DNA of 64,000 nucleotides from assembly GCA_022264855.1 (NCBI GenBank), contig JABYQU010000051.1, positions 186,001 through 250,000 of the forward strand, read 5' to 3'. Position 1 is the stretch's first letter; every line of letters starts with the position of its first letter. The position numbers were made by a program, and so were the translations under genes. This DNA comes from Lenzites betulinus. Lineage: Eukaryota > Basidiomycota > Agaricomycetes > Polyporales > Polyporaceae. This document shows, piece by piece, positions 1 to 11,001 of this stretch. The notes beneath the pieces were generated by a model. That model saw nothing but the letters and a program-made list of their open reading frames with translations. It was not told where the DNA came from and did no database searches.

Positions 1-1608
1 AGCATCTCCCTCGCACGCGCAACACGCGCGACTACGCGGGCCCCGAGGCGCTCAGCGTCGTCTTCACCGAGGGGCCCAGGTCGCCGCACAAGCTCGGCGT
101 ACGCAGGGCCGAGCCATGTGGGGATGTCGTACTCCTTTGCGAGGACCAGCATGTCGATGACGGGGAGGGAGGAGCGCCGCGCAGTGAGCTCGCGGATGGA
201 GTACTGGCGCACTTTGGTACATTGGAGGCGCGTGGAAACACGCAGAATTGTCGTCCAGTCGGAGAGGGAAACGGAGGCGGGGTCGTATATCCTGAAAATC
301 ATTGTCAGGGGCGTGATGGGAGTTGTGAGATCTACACACGCACCCGTGGTAAAGGAAGTCCAGCAGGCAGTCGAACGCCTGTTGGGTGATGTCCACAGGA
401 AGCGGTAGAGGTGTTTCGTCAGATCGGCCAAGAGTATCTCCGCTTTCCGCAACGACTCTCCTGAAATAATCCGAGTGGTGGTCGAGCAGGTACCTATGTA
501 TTTTGTACAACGACTCCTGGACCTTCCATGAGACCATGAGCAACTTCATAACAGGTATCTCCTCAGTCACACGACATACCTTGAGCACGACCATCCCCTC
601 CTGCATATAGAACACTGGATGCCTCGGCATATCTGCTGAGCGAGCTTGACCAAGAGCCACAGCCGTGGCTCCTGGCATTGCCGGAACCCGCGCGCGAGGC
701 ATTGCGATCGGGTTCCTGCGTGGAGACGATAGCGCCGCCGCAGAGTCCGGGCTCGCAGCAGGAGTCGGCCCACGTGTTGAGTGGCTGGGGATGCTCCGCA
801 CGCTGTGTTGGGAGCCGTGAATACTTGGGAGGGGACGCGGGCTCGACAAAACCGAGTTCGCGGGAGACGGAGAGGCGAAGCGGAGGTCGGAGGGGAAGGG
901 CACGGGGCTCGCGGAGTACATGTTTGCACCTGCGCCGATGCTCAGGGGCAACTTCGCAGCGGCGACAGGCTTCCCGTTCCGATTGGAGCTCGTTCCCATA
1001 GGAGGCTGTTGTACGAACTCGACGGAGGAAGCGGGGCTGGGGGTGCGCGAGGACTCAGTATCGCTGATGCGCTGAATGATCATGGGGTGGGAGTGGAGGT
1101 TGCGCAGGAATTCGGGATGCGTCGGGAGAGGGGAGAAGGTCGTCTCCGTTCGCAATGCCTGTAACTCATGCATCTCATGCACGCCGCCTTCATTCCCTTG
1201 CGGTTCGTTATTCACATTGTCGCCTTTGTTCCCTACAGGGTAGTGGTTCCCTGGAAGGTGCGGCAGCAAGCGGGTAGATACGGGAGGACCAGGCCTAACC
1301 CCGGCAGACTTAACGGGCGTCCATTCGTGCGGCATCCACACAGCGGGGCTTGGGGGAGGTCCAGGGGATGGCGAGGGTGTCGTCATTGTCGCCCATGGTG
1401 AGTCTTGCCGAGTGGGAGGCTCGATCACGGGTTCAGAGAAATATGGCCCTCGAAGCATAGACGGGCCGGCGCGCTGAGTCGTTGGCATGATTGTTCTGTC
1501 GACTGGGAAACCCGGGGACGAGGAGGGCGTCGACAAGCTCGAGCCTGGAGGGCCTATGAAGTAGGATCTAGGGGGCGCCGGGGCGGTGTTGCGTTGTGAC
1601 ATCGCCAT
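1..1608 (-). CDS. BTB/POZ domain protein A (partial, 3' end outside window)
   Basis: The protein has a long Pro/Ser-rich, probably disordered N-terminal region of about 310 residues, then a BTB/POZ fold (FYMQEGMVVLK, SLYKIHRYLL, FDCLLDFLYHG) and the helical tail typical of basidiomycete BTB proteins (AKEYDIPTWLGPAY). BTB folds mediate dimerisation and cullin-3 binding; the role here is not known. I read exons 1608..580, 522..344 and 291..<1, with introns of 57 bases (523-579) and 52 bases (292-343), both GT-AG. The 57-base intron is a multiple of three without a stop, so an open frame reads through it; comparison with BTB protein B at 11002-12958 shows it interrupts the BTB strand between LK and VQ. 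The start is the ATG at 1608. The coding region continues past the left edge. Confidence 0.85.
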
Positions 1609-2301
1609 ATTTGGTCAGTCAGCGGTAGGGCGGGGACTGGGGGCTGGTTCAAAAGGGCAAGGATGAGGGCGCGGTCGAACAGTGCGGGTACGGATGCGAC
1701 GGGAGGCGGGATGCAGCACTATGTAGCGGTTGCAACGCAGATGAGGCATGGAGGGCGCGCGTTACTGCTGCTACCGCCTACCAGACGACCATGGAGCATG
1801 CGGCTGCGACGCTGCATCCGCCTGCTTTGCACGACGCGTCGTGTGGTTCCCCGGATCGAGAAGATTTGGAAGATGGTCGGGGGCTGATCCAGTTTGACAA
1901 GGGTTGTTAAGTCTGGTGGATATGGTATCTGCAACGCGACCATGATGGTTTGAAGCGGGCACAACGGACGAAAACACGCACAACACGGCCGGAATGCCGA
2001 TCTGTGAGTTAAATTGGGGGCGAAGTCGTGTCCAACATTCAACACCGCCATGAGCTTCCATACGTAGCTAAGGACGCGCCGTCAGTTTGATCTTTAAGGC
2101 AGAGTAAAGCTAAACACTGAACCTCATTGCATACCCAGCCGGGATCCTCGTCGATAACATTCAGCAGATCCGCCCTTGAACGAGAACACCACATTGTGGG
2201 GGTAGCTCGCAATCTTCATATCTTTGACTTACTTTGCGTACTGGCTTCGATTCTTCCTCACACGTTGAACGAACGCGATAATTGATTACCGCAGCACACT
2301 C
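1609..2301. other. Intergenic region
   Basis: This region separates the BTB gene start from the SMP3 stop. I see no conserved protein, RNA gene or repeat in it; the short open frames show no family resemblance. Confidence 0.5.
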
Positions 2302-4335
2302 CTATCGCGCCCGAGGCGGTGTCGTCAAGCTCCCTAAACATGCAGCATCCACGTCAAAGATTCCCAGGCTGAGTCCGTCGCGCCATCCCATCCGCGCTGA
2401 CTCGGCAACTTGATCGAGGTCCAGATGGGGGAAGACTCGGTCGCGTTGCGTCACACATTCGCTTTGCCCGGCTGGACCGAGCTGGTTCAGTTCGCGGACC
2501 GCGTGAAACGGTGCAACGAGGATCAAAGAGAGCGGTCGCGCGGCGGGCTCTAGTGCGATAAGGGCCTCGAGAGCGTCAGAAGGAGACGTGCCGGCCAAGT
2601 CAAGCACGGCAACGTGGTCCGATAGCGTGTCTGTGGACGTTCGGGGAGTATCAGCGATGCATCGACGCGTGGGCATCATAATGTTGTCGTACCTTGTAGG
2701 GGTATTGAAAGAAGATGCCTTGGAGGCATGTACGTCTTCCAATAGACGATCCGCACATCATGCGAAAGTAAGCCAGGGGAATCCGCGTAGACAATGTCAT
2801 GGACACGGAAGAGAGAGGGCACGACGCCACCCTGGTGAAGTATACCGAAGAGCACAGCCAGGACGACGTTCGCGACGATCCACAGTATCTGTGCAAGGTG
2901 TAAACATATTCATAAGCCATACTCGCAAGCGTGAAAAGCTCGCGGTGAGGCTTACAAGGAAAGGCCTCTGCCATTGCACGATGCGTGCGTTGTTCGTCGC
3001 CATCGCAATCATCGGGACGAGCAGCGGTGTTAGGAAGCGCGGTTCCTGATGCGGCTGGATCGAAAGAATCGAGATCGCTGACATACGCACCCAGTACAAC
3101 GCTGTGAAAGAGTCAGTGTGGAGATGGCAGTGTGCTATTGGAGTGGTCCTACTTCGTTGCATCAATACGACGACACCGGGCTTGATTTTTTCTGCGTTAC
3201 GTGGAGTGAAGAGATCGAACTCAGCTCGAAGGACGTAGTAAAGCAGCCCCGGCGTGGCAATCAGTGGCAGGTTCACGACCAAGTGTAGCCATCGAGGGTG
3301 TAAGCCATGTTCTGCAAGATTGGACGGGAGGAGGTTGTAACGCAAGAAGTTAAGAGGGGTAAGCTCCACGGTAGATAGCCGAAGAGATCCATGAAAGTAG
3401 ACAGTGTCAGCGTAGACGAAAGCCAGAGTTGTTGTGAATGCCACAAGAAACGCTAAGGAGAGCAGACGAAGCAGGGCGGGCAACGAGAAGCGTGTTCGCC
3501 GTAGACACCACTTGAAGATCTCAAGTGCAACTGGGAGGAAGAACGCCGCGAAGGTTATACGCGTGAAAAGACCGCAAATGAAGATCGATGCCAGCAGTGC
3601 CAGATGGCCAGGGTTCCGCTACCAACGAACGGTGAGTCCACACACATACAGAACCAGGGAGCGTGAAAGCCTGACCTGAGACACCTTGGGTTCGGTCTCG
3701 CCTGTAAATAGTCTCTTCAAGAGCACAAGGGAGAAAGCAACCAATAGAGCCTCGACGGAGTTGGAGAAGGGCCGAACTTGGTATGTGTGGACGACATACG
3801 AAGACGCCAAGAGAGTTAGTGCTTGTAGGCGCACCGAATCATGCACTAGGTGGTATATCGAGTAGTCTACGGATCAATTAGCATCGGTTAGGAAGCGAGG
3901 TACTTGTATACATACCAAGGATAAAAGATATGGACAGGAAGGATAACCTCTCAGCAGCAAAAACAAGGCGGGGTGAGAGCTGTTGACCTGTGGTGGTCGT
4001 TTAAGATAGTTTCAGAGCACAAAAGTGTTTGCGCTTACCCCTGTAAATTATACGAAGGATAGATAACGGCACTCCCGTGGTCAGCCAGACTGGAACGATT
4101 GAGCGGCACGGGAAAGTAGCATTCCACTCCCAAGTCTGGATAGCGTCCACTCCCAGCTGTCGGCCTACGAACCGGTAAGACTTGACGTAACCAAAACCTC
4201 GGTAGACATACCTGCAATGACCTCCCCATTCTGAAAGTATTCGTCTGGGTGAATGTATCCGGTTCCAAAAAACGCGAAGCAGATACGGACGAGCACCAGC
4301 GCGAAATAGGTGTATCGCAGAGAGATTCGAGGCAT
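2302..4335 (-). CDS. SMP3: GPI mannosyltransferase 4 (SMP3/PIG-Z family, GT22)
   Basis: This is an endoplasmic reticulum, multi-pass dolichol-phosphate-mannose-dependent mannosyltransferase that adds the fourth, side-branch mannose to the GPI anchor. The sequence shows the GT22 hallmark HPDE in an early luminal loop (GTGYIHPDEYFQNGE), followed by QTWEWNATFPCRS, YQVRPFSNSVEA, GLFTRITFAAFFLPVA, HPRWLHL, the family signature PHQEPRFLTPLL and WKTYMPPRHLL. The C-terminal part ends FPHLDLDQVAES...GLSLGIF, as in PIG-Z. The first exons are 4335..4212, 4164..4039, 3987..3916, 3866..3676 and from 3618; several more short introns follow, including GT-AG introns before ALYWVRMSA, before ILWIVANVV and before DTPRTSTDT. 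It looks intact. It is divergently arranged with RPB9, 262 bases apart. Confidence 0.9.
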
Positions 4336-4597
4336 ATCAGTCTGAAAGCGTGAAAGCCGAGTGCAGATAGTTAATTATGGCTGCGCCAATCCATGGACGG
4401 GCCAAAAGTGCCCAACCGGTGGTAGTAGTTGGGAGAGTCACGAGTGTGTGTGTCAAAGGCTACGAGGGTCGAGATGCGCGAGAGTCCCGGTAAGCGCTAG
4501 AGGACCACATTAATTGCGCGCTTAATAAGTCCTGGCTGCGTCTTGTCATTGTACCACGACCACCTTTCCTCTTTTCCCTTCACTCTTCTAGACCATC
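4336..4597. promoter_or_regulatory. Shared divergent promoter of SMP3 and RPB9
   Basis: A 262-base gap separates the two start codons of divergently transcribed housekeeping genes, so both promoters must lie here or reach into the genes. A pyrimidine-rich tract (about 4560-4590) precedes the RPB9 start. I see no clear TATA box on either strand. Confidence 0.5.
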
Positions 4598-5237
4598 ATG
4601 GTGAGCATTATGTTCTATTTCAGCTGTACCGTTAAATCACGGAACTTACGCTGACCGATCATCGACACGACTTGGCTAGGCCTCTCTGCACTTCTGTTCT
4701 GAGTGCAACAATCTTCTCTATCCTAAGGCCGATCCTCAGCGTCGCGTTATGGTCTACGCATGTCGCATATGTGCTTACGATGAAATTGGGGAGAACCAGT
4801 GTGTGTACAGGAATGATTTGCTCACGGTCACAAAGTACGTATTCCCGCATTACATATCCTCTCGACTTCGAACGGCGGAGCTCGTGTTGACCCACATATA
4901 GAGAGCAAGTCGGTGTGACAAATGACCTGGGCTCTGACCCTACTCTTGTGCGTACATTCCTAACTCTGTTCAGTAATTTATGCTATCCTTGTGCCAACGT
5001 ATCCACTCCATGCAGGCACACTCCAAAATGCATTGCCCAAAATGCGGACATGATGAGTACGTCCCGGACTACGAGGTGCGCATGGATTTTCGATGCTCAT
5101 CTCCCTTCAGCGCAGTGTTCTTCCAAGACCAGTCGAAACGCAAGGAGACTCGGATGATTCTCTTCTACGTATGTACAAAATGCGACCATGCGTATACAGA
5201 TTCAACACTCGACTTGGAGACGCAGCCCGAGATGTAA
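4598..5237 (+). CDS. RPB9: RNA polymerase II subunit RPB9 (two zinc ribbons)
   Basis: RPB9 is a small nuclear Pol II subunit acting in start-site choice, elongation and fidelity. I assemble exons 4598..4600, 4680..4834, 4902..4947, 5016..5056 and 5111..5237, giving 123 residues, the usual length for the family. The first zinc ribbon reads FCSECNNLLYPKADPQRR followed by CRICAY. The linker is EQVGVTNDLGSDPTL, and the second ribbon is CPKCGHD...VFFQDQSKRKETRMIL followed by CTKC. All eight zinc-binding cysteines are present. The first coding exon is only the ATG codon, with a donor (gtgagc) directly after it; this start gives the expected N-terminus MASLHFC. Every splice keeps the frame. Confidence 0.93.
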
Positions 5238-6108
5238 CCCTGGTCTTCGTGGGGTCCATGGTTGTCCTCACGCGCATTATCCTCTGTATATGTACACTAC
5301 CTTCTTGTATTGCTAATCACAACGCGTAAATCTTAAAAGGGGTACACGCATACAGCAGAACCAGTACAGAGCGCCGCGGGTGAGCACTACAACGTGAGCC
5401 TTCTATCTCGATTCGACCTATCCAGAATATTGATGCACGTTCCCAAATCATAGTCTTGAATTTGAACAAACTGTGCCATGATCTTTTAAGGCACACTTGA
5501 GGCACTTACATGTAGGGGCGACCACAGCGCCATTGTTTCACGCTTGTCACCGCGTGAGCAAGCGCAGGTAAGAGAACAGACTCGACTTTCCCCCGCATGT
5601 CACGGCGAAAACCTTCAGGCAGTACTTCCTTTCCACAAACATACGTTAACGCCGCTAATCAGGCAGTAGGGTGTCTTGACGCCGTCATACAACGCTCACC
5701 ATGCCGTCAACCGCCCGTCTTGTCTCACACATACCCATCAGCTGCCTCCTCGTCCTCCTACCGGAGATTTGGGAACACCTGCTCCGTCTAAGGGTGAGTA
5801 GTCTGCTACCTCGTCAATACAAGTTACTCAAGTACTCATCGCCGAACATCACAGTACTTTCGTATATATCGAGGTTGGGCGCCGCACGCACGGGGCCATG
5901 GGCGAGGCTGGCGAATGAGGTTACCGACCAGCCCAGCTTGTCCTTGCTAAATCGCGGGAGCGTCAGCCTTGACGTGCCATGTATTCGACGAAGGAAGTAG
6001 AGTTTGCCCCAACGGGTCGGAAGTGCGGTAAACCCCGCTCCTACATATAGAGCGAAGGCGAAAGTCCTTGCCAACCTCATCATCCCAAGCTATCCTCTCA
6101 GCGGGAAG
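5238..6108. other. Intergenic region upstream of the UDP-glycosyltransferase
   Basis: The region holds the RPB9 3' end and the promoter of the UDP-glycosyltransferase. Open frames at 5701-6000 (plus) and 5814-6083 (minus) have no recognisable family and overlap each other; I do not call them. Confidence 0.45.
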
Positions 6109-8262
6109 ATGAAGCACCTACTGCTATGCCCTGCACATATGTGGGGTACGTCACACAAGTCATCCGACAAAGCATAGCGCGAGCGTTTTAACACCACTGT
6201 TCCACAGGGCATACACGTCCGCTCTGCATTCTCGCAGCAAGGATGATCAAGTTGCGACCCATTACGATCACTTTCATCGTCGCAGTGAAGTTCTTCAAAA
6301 GCGTACAACAGGAGATCTCGCGTGAGCTAGCATTGAGTGAGGAGGAGATCTCAAGACGTCTTCGGTATGAGCAAGCTGTCTGGGAAATTAAACTAACTAA
6401 CGAGCAATTTCACCAGCTTTCTGCCAATCGAACAAGGCGAAGACCCATTCGATCCTGCTGTCTATGAGCAGCACCTCCTTCCGATTTGGAATAAGCTCGC
6501 AACCGGAAACCCTATCCCTTGTGTATCACTCGACGGAGCTCCCTGCACGCTTAGAACTGAAGACATGCCTCCCACTGCGGTTGTCATAGACGTACGCCAT
6601 CAATTTATGTCTCCAGCCTCCATTCCGTTAGGGCGTTAGTCTCTCTGCTGACATAGCATAGGTCATACTGATGGAGAGCTTCAACACTTTGCTCGAGCAC
6701 CGTAAAGTCCTCACAACACCATTCAGAGTATACACTTGGCTCCCCATCGCGATTAACACCGTCCTCTCGCTTTGTCGCTTCGACGGCGTGCCCGTCGTCG
6801 AGGCCGCTGCATCACAAATGGGGGTGTCGTTTAACGACGCAGCACGCCATGTTAGTCCATCGAACGGAAGGGCAGCGCAGTACGTGACTGACAGGGTCGG
6901 GTGTGTAGCTGATACTCGTTCCAACTGGGCGGGTTGTGACGCATCCGGGGTTGCCGGATATGTATGATTACGAGTATCATCCGCAGGCGGTATGTTGTAC
7001 GCATATGCATCGCATAATGCGGATAGTCCTGAGGGCTTCCCCAGTTCCCGATGCCAGCCGACCAATGCGGCCGCATCTATGCCAGAATCGGCAGGTAGGC
7101 AGTTTCATTGCATGTCCAGCTCGGGCGCCAGCTGATACCTCTACCCCAGGGTTTTGCTACAGACTGACGGCGTGTTGACTCTCGATGCGGCGGATTACTA
7201 CCCTGAGGTCGCCTCCGAGTTTCGGGAGTGGTTCGCGGAGACTTCCCGCAAGGTATACTATGCAGGCCCACTCGTCCCTAGTAGTGGTATCCTCATCCCT
7301 GCAGCGGCCGAGAGGGATCCAGCTGTATGCGGTGCGGCGAGATTTCTGGACGAGCAATTGGCAGCAAAGGGAGAGCGATGCGTGATTTATGTTCGTATAC
7401 TAGCTAACTCTTATGAGATGGTTTTACTAACGTCCCTTGCTATTCTAGATATCCTTTGGTACACTATTCTGGCCAAGCGACCCAGAGAAGGTCCACGCCG
7501 TTTTGGAGGTCCTTATCCAACGGCAGATCCCGTTTGTACGTTGCTCGACACGATCATCCTTCATCAAGTCTTTCGCGCTAACCGCTTCCATCCGTAGATT
7601 TTGACGCATCCCAGTGCATTGACAGTCCTTTCCAATGATACCATGATCATGCTCACAGCGTGCAATACTGCGTACGTCACGCACTGGGTGCCGCAGCAAA
7701 CGGTCTTGGAACATCCTGTACGTCCCTCAGGAAATCCCTCACGGGACATGTTCTCACATCTGCGAATAGGCTACAGGCTGGTGCCTCACGCACGGCGGAC
7801 ACAACACCGTGCTCGAGTGCATACTCGCTGGCGTTCCCATGTACGTCTTCTACTCGCCCAACACCACCCACACCATTCGCAGCCGCCAGTCGCATTGGCA
7901 CGAATAACGCGTAACGCCCCTGCAGGATACTCTGGCCGATCTTCACCGACCAGCCCGTCAATGCGATACACCTCAGTGACCATCTCGCTGTCGCGTACGA
8001 ATTGCTCGAAGTGCGGCACGGCACGGGGCTGGGACCAATCTTCCGCACCGGGAAGATCCTGACCGGCACAATCGCTGCTGTCCGGGAGGAGTTACACGCG
8101 GTCCTCGAACGCGCATTTGGGGCTGATGGTGAATTGAAGAGGCAAAAGATGAAGGCAGTGAGGGATAGGTTATTCCTTGCGTGGGCGGAGAAAGAGGGTG
8201 AAGGTGGGGATGACATAGGAATTGCTAGGAGAGAGATGGGGGGTTTTGTAGATGATTTGTGA
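6109..8262 (+). CDS. UDP-glycosyltransferase (GT1 family)
   Basis: This is a GT-B fold enzyme that transfers a sugar from a UDP-sugar to a small acceptor; the acceptor cannot be told from sequence. Eleven exons splice in frame: 6109..6145, 6208..6364, 6417..6591, 6662..6850, 6909..6989, 7045..7094, 7150..7390, 7449..7535, 7598..7717, 7770..7840 and 7926..8262. They give 514 residues, the normal size. The N-terminus MKHLLLCPAHMWGHTRPL carries the acceptor-side His. GLPDMYDYEYHPQ and YISFGTLFWPSDPEKV are family motifs. The PSPG-like donor site reads WVPQQTVLEHP, then LTHGGHNTVLECILAGVPM, then ILWPIFTDQPVNAIHLSDH. I see no signal peptide or C-terminal membrane anchor, so a cytosolic enzyme is likely. 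Its stop lies 48 bases from the amidase A stop, tail to tail. Confidence 0.9.
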
Positions 8263-8310
8263 GGATTGGATGTGTATGTGAAGCACTCCTATGATCTTCC
8301 ATTACCACGC

Positions 8311-10344
8311 CTACTTCCCTACAACGTCCGCCAACTGCGTCTTCGGAATTGCAGCAGGGAACGCGCGGACCTTCAGGCGTGTGTGGGTCGCCTGCTCATA
8401 CGCGAACGCGAACGAAATGAGCTTGAACTCGCTGAACGCCGTCCCGAGGAACGAAAGCCCGAACGGCATGTTCGGCCCGCTCTCGCGCGTCGGCTGCGCG
8501 GGCGAGAGCGGGGTGTCCGGCGGGAGGAAGCCAAGGGGTACGGTGACAATCGGGTAGCCTGCGATGGCTGGGGGCACGAACGCGATGTCGGTAGGGAGCA
8601 GGAGCGCGTCAAGCTTGAAGGCGGCGAGCGCGCCGTCGATCCCGCGTGTGGCGCCAAGGTCCTTGTCTGCGACGAGGGCGTCGAAGAATGCTTGGTCAAC
8701 TGTTGTGTTTTCTGCGGCGATGAAGCTGTATCGTTGGTAAGATACTATCGCCCTATCGTATTACGATGATTACTTACTCGGATTGGTCTGTCCAGAAGGG
8801 AGGCACCAATTCTTCGTCTGCGTGGGCCAGGTTGAACGCGATCAGGTCGACAAGGCTCTTCACGCCGGTGGGGACTTTGATAAGACCCGCGATGTACTTT
8901 TCCACGCCGACCTGCTACTCTTGTTAGCAGCTGCGGACATCCATTCCCTGCCTCAGCCCGACTCGCCTTAAAATCCGTGGTAAGCACAATCGTCTCATTG
9001 TTCGACGTCAACAGCTCGTCCGAGTCCGGGAAGTCAGCCGGGTCCACGATCGTTGCTCCCTGCGCTCGTAGCGTCTCCAGCGACTTGTTGAACGCCGCGA
9101 TACGCGCCTCGTCCAGCAGCTCAACCGCCCTTCGCGGTACCCCCAGGCGCGCACCGCGTAGCGCATTGGCATTCAACGCGCGCGTGTAGTCGGGCACCAG
9201 CGCGGGTTGCGCAAACGTGAAGTTGTCGCGCGGGTCGCGCCCCGCGATTATGGAGAGGATCGTCGCCGCGTCTGCGACGGAGCGTGCCATCGGCCCCACG
9301 GTGTCTTGATGTTCAGAGATTGGCACGACTACGACATTGCGCTGTCAACAGCGTCGTCGTACAACGGGAGCATTCGTACATACCACCATCGCGTGAAGTG
9401 AGTCCTACGGTAGGCTTGATGCCCACCAGGTTGTTCGCGCTACTCGGAGCCACGATCGACCCATCTGTCTCCGTACCTAACGCCGCCGCCGCAAGACCAA
9501 TGGCAGTTCCGATGGCGCTGCCGGAACTTGACCCGGAGGGGTCCCCGAGCGGAACGTACGGGCTTGACGCTTGACCACCGCGCCCCGAGAACCCCTGGGG
9601 AACGTTGCCGCGGAATCTCGCCCACTCGGAGAGATTCGCTTTTCCGAGGAAGATGACGCCTGCTGCGCGGAGTTTGGCGGCGACGTGCGCATCGCGCGGG
9701 ACAACCGACCCAAGGAGTGCGAAGGAGCCTGCATGCAGAGCGTCCCTGAGAGGAGCGTGTGTACAGCTTGCGATATCTACGTACCCGCGGTGGTGTTCAT
9801 ACCTGACCAGTAGCCAACGTAAGCCTGATTTACTACACGCTGGGACTCACTCAAAAGCTACTTCTCGGATTACTTACCTTCATTATGCAGAGTGGCAATG
9901 TTGTCTTTGAGCAGCATCGGAATCCCATGGAGGGCACTACGAGGACCATTCTTCCTCCTTTCGCGGTCAAGTTCTGCGGCTTGAGCCAACGCGCTGGGAT
10001 TTGTCTCGATGACAGCACGCAGCACAGGACCTCGTAAGTTTACTTCCTCAATCCGTGCAAAGTATGCCTATGAATTAGTGGAACTTCAGTGATATGCTCG
10101 GGACCATTTGGTAGGTCAGGAGGCGCACCTTGACGAGGTCTACGCTCGTGAACAGGCCCGCTTGAATGCCTTCTTGCAGTTCTGCGATCGACGCCTCGTA
10201 GAGGTCGGGAAAGGGATCAGTGTGCGCTGTCATTTCGGGCGCGCGTGCGTCCCCCTGTTCATACCCGTGCACTGCCGATATGAGAGCAAAGAGAAGGGTC
10301 AGCCAGAACAACCAGGCTACGCACGACATCTTCCGCAAGACCAT
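8311..10344 (-). CDS. Amidase A (amidase-signature serine hydrolase, secreted or membrane-entering)
   Basis: This is a Ser-cisSer-Lys amidase that hydrolyses a carboxamide; the substrate is unknown. Seven exons, 10344..10129, 10067..9878, 9802..9785, 9728..9384, 9328..8967, 8911..8778 and 8725..8311, give 559 residues. An N-terminal hydrophobic segment (VAWLFWLTLLFALISAVHG) looks like a signal peptide. The catalytic Lys is in LLKDNIATLH, the Ser-rich GDPSGSSSGSAIG carries the cis-Ser, and ETDGSIVAPSS carries the nucleophile. The fifth intron starts with GC (AAG|gcgagt) and ends with AG; only this phase-0 splice joins TTDFK to VGVEKYI. The third exon is just 18 bases. Amidase B (14023-16040) is an inverted paralogue with six of seven exon lengths identical. 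No break is seen. Confidence 0.92.
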
Positions 10345-11001
10345 GTTCCACAATGGATGCCTCTTGGTGTTCAGCTCGAGCAATCGAGAGAAGCGACTAT
10401 GCCCAGCGACAACTGACGAGTAGGGTACATAAAGGTGTTCATGCCCGACGCCGCAGCCGCAGCGATGTATACAGGAAGACTTACTACTTTCCCGTGAGTG
10501 CCGGGAATTCACTTTTGTGTTTGTGAAGTGTAGAACGTACTGTGTATAGATGGTCCCGACGCTGGATGTTCGCCTGCGGGCGCGGTAACACGAACTACGC
10601 ATTGTCATGTCCGCTTAATTGATCACCGGAATCGGCTTAAGGCCCCCCTCAATGCTGTTCGTGACGAGGCTGACCTATGCATCATGTTTGCAGTATACAC
10701 ACACATTTGAGTGTCCTAGACTCAACCGGGGTGAGTAAGGGAAACGCCTCAAGGACGTAGTGCAGCAGACGTACCCATAACGATACGAGTGCAAAGCTCG
10801 ATCTCCAAGGTCACGTCAAAGAAATCTCTCACTCTTGATGCAGTGCGACCAGTGAATATACATTAGGGTATGTATGGTACAACAGCCCTACAAGATACAA
10901 TACTTATGCCACTCCAAGACCCAGCGCTCCGAGCGCACGCCCCCTCAAGATCCAAGAAACAAGATACAACCCATTCACACCCAGCCGGGCAGAGGCTGAG
11001 C
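10345..11001. other. Intergenic region between amidase A start and BTB B stop
   Basis: It contains the amidase A promoter and the BTB B 3' region. I see no gene or repeat in it. Confidence 0.45.

Noticed and set aside
5701..6000. Possible upstream first exon of the UDP-glycosyltransferase
   Set aside because: The ATG at 6109 already gives a complete family-like N-terminus (WGHTRPL), and the upstream frame has no similarity and no need to be joined.
8266..8769. Open frame of 167 codons on the plus strand
   Set aside because: It lies antisense to the last exon of amidase A, and the same kind of shadow frame appears antisense to amidase B; it comes from the GC-rich third positions.
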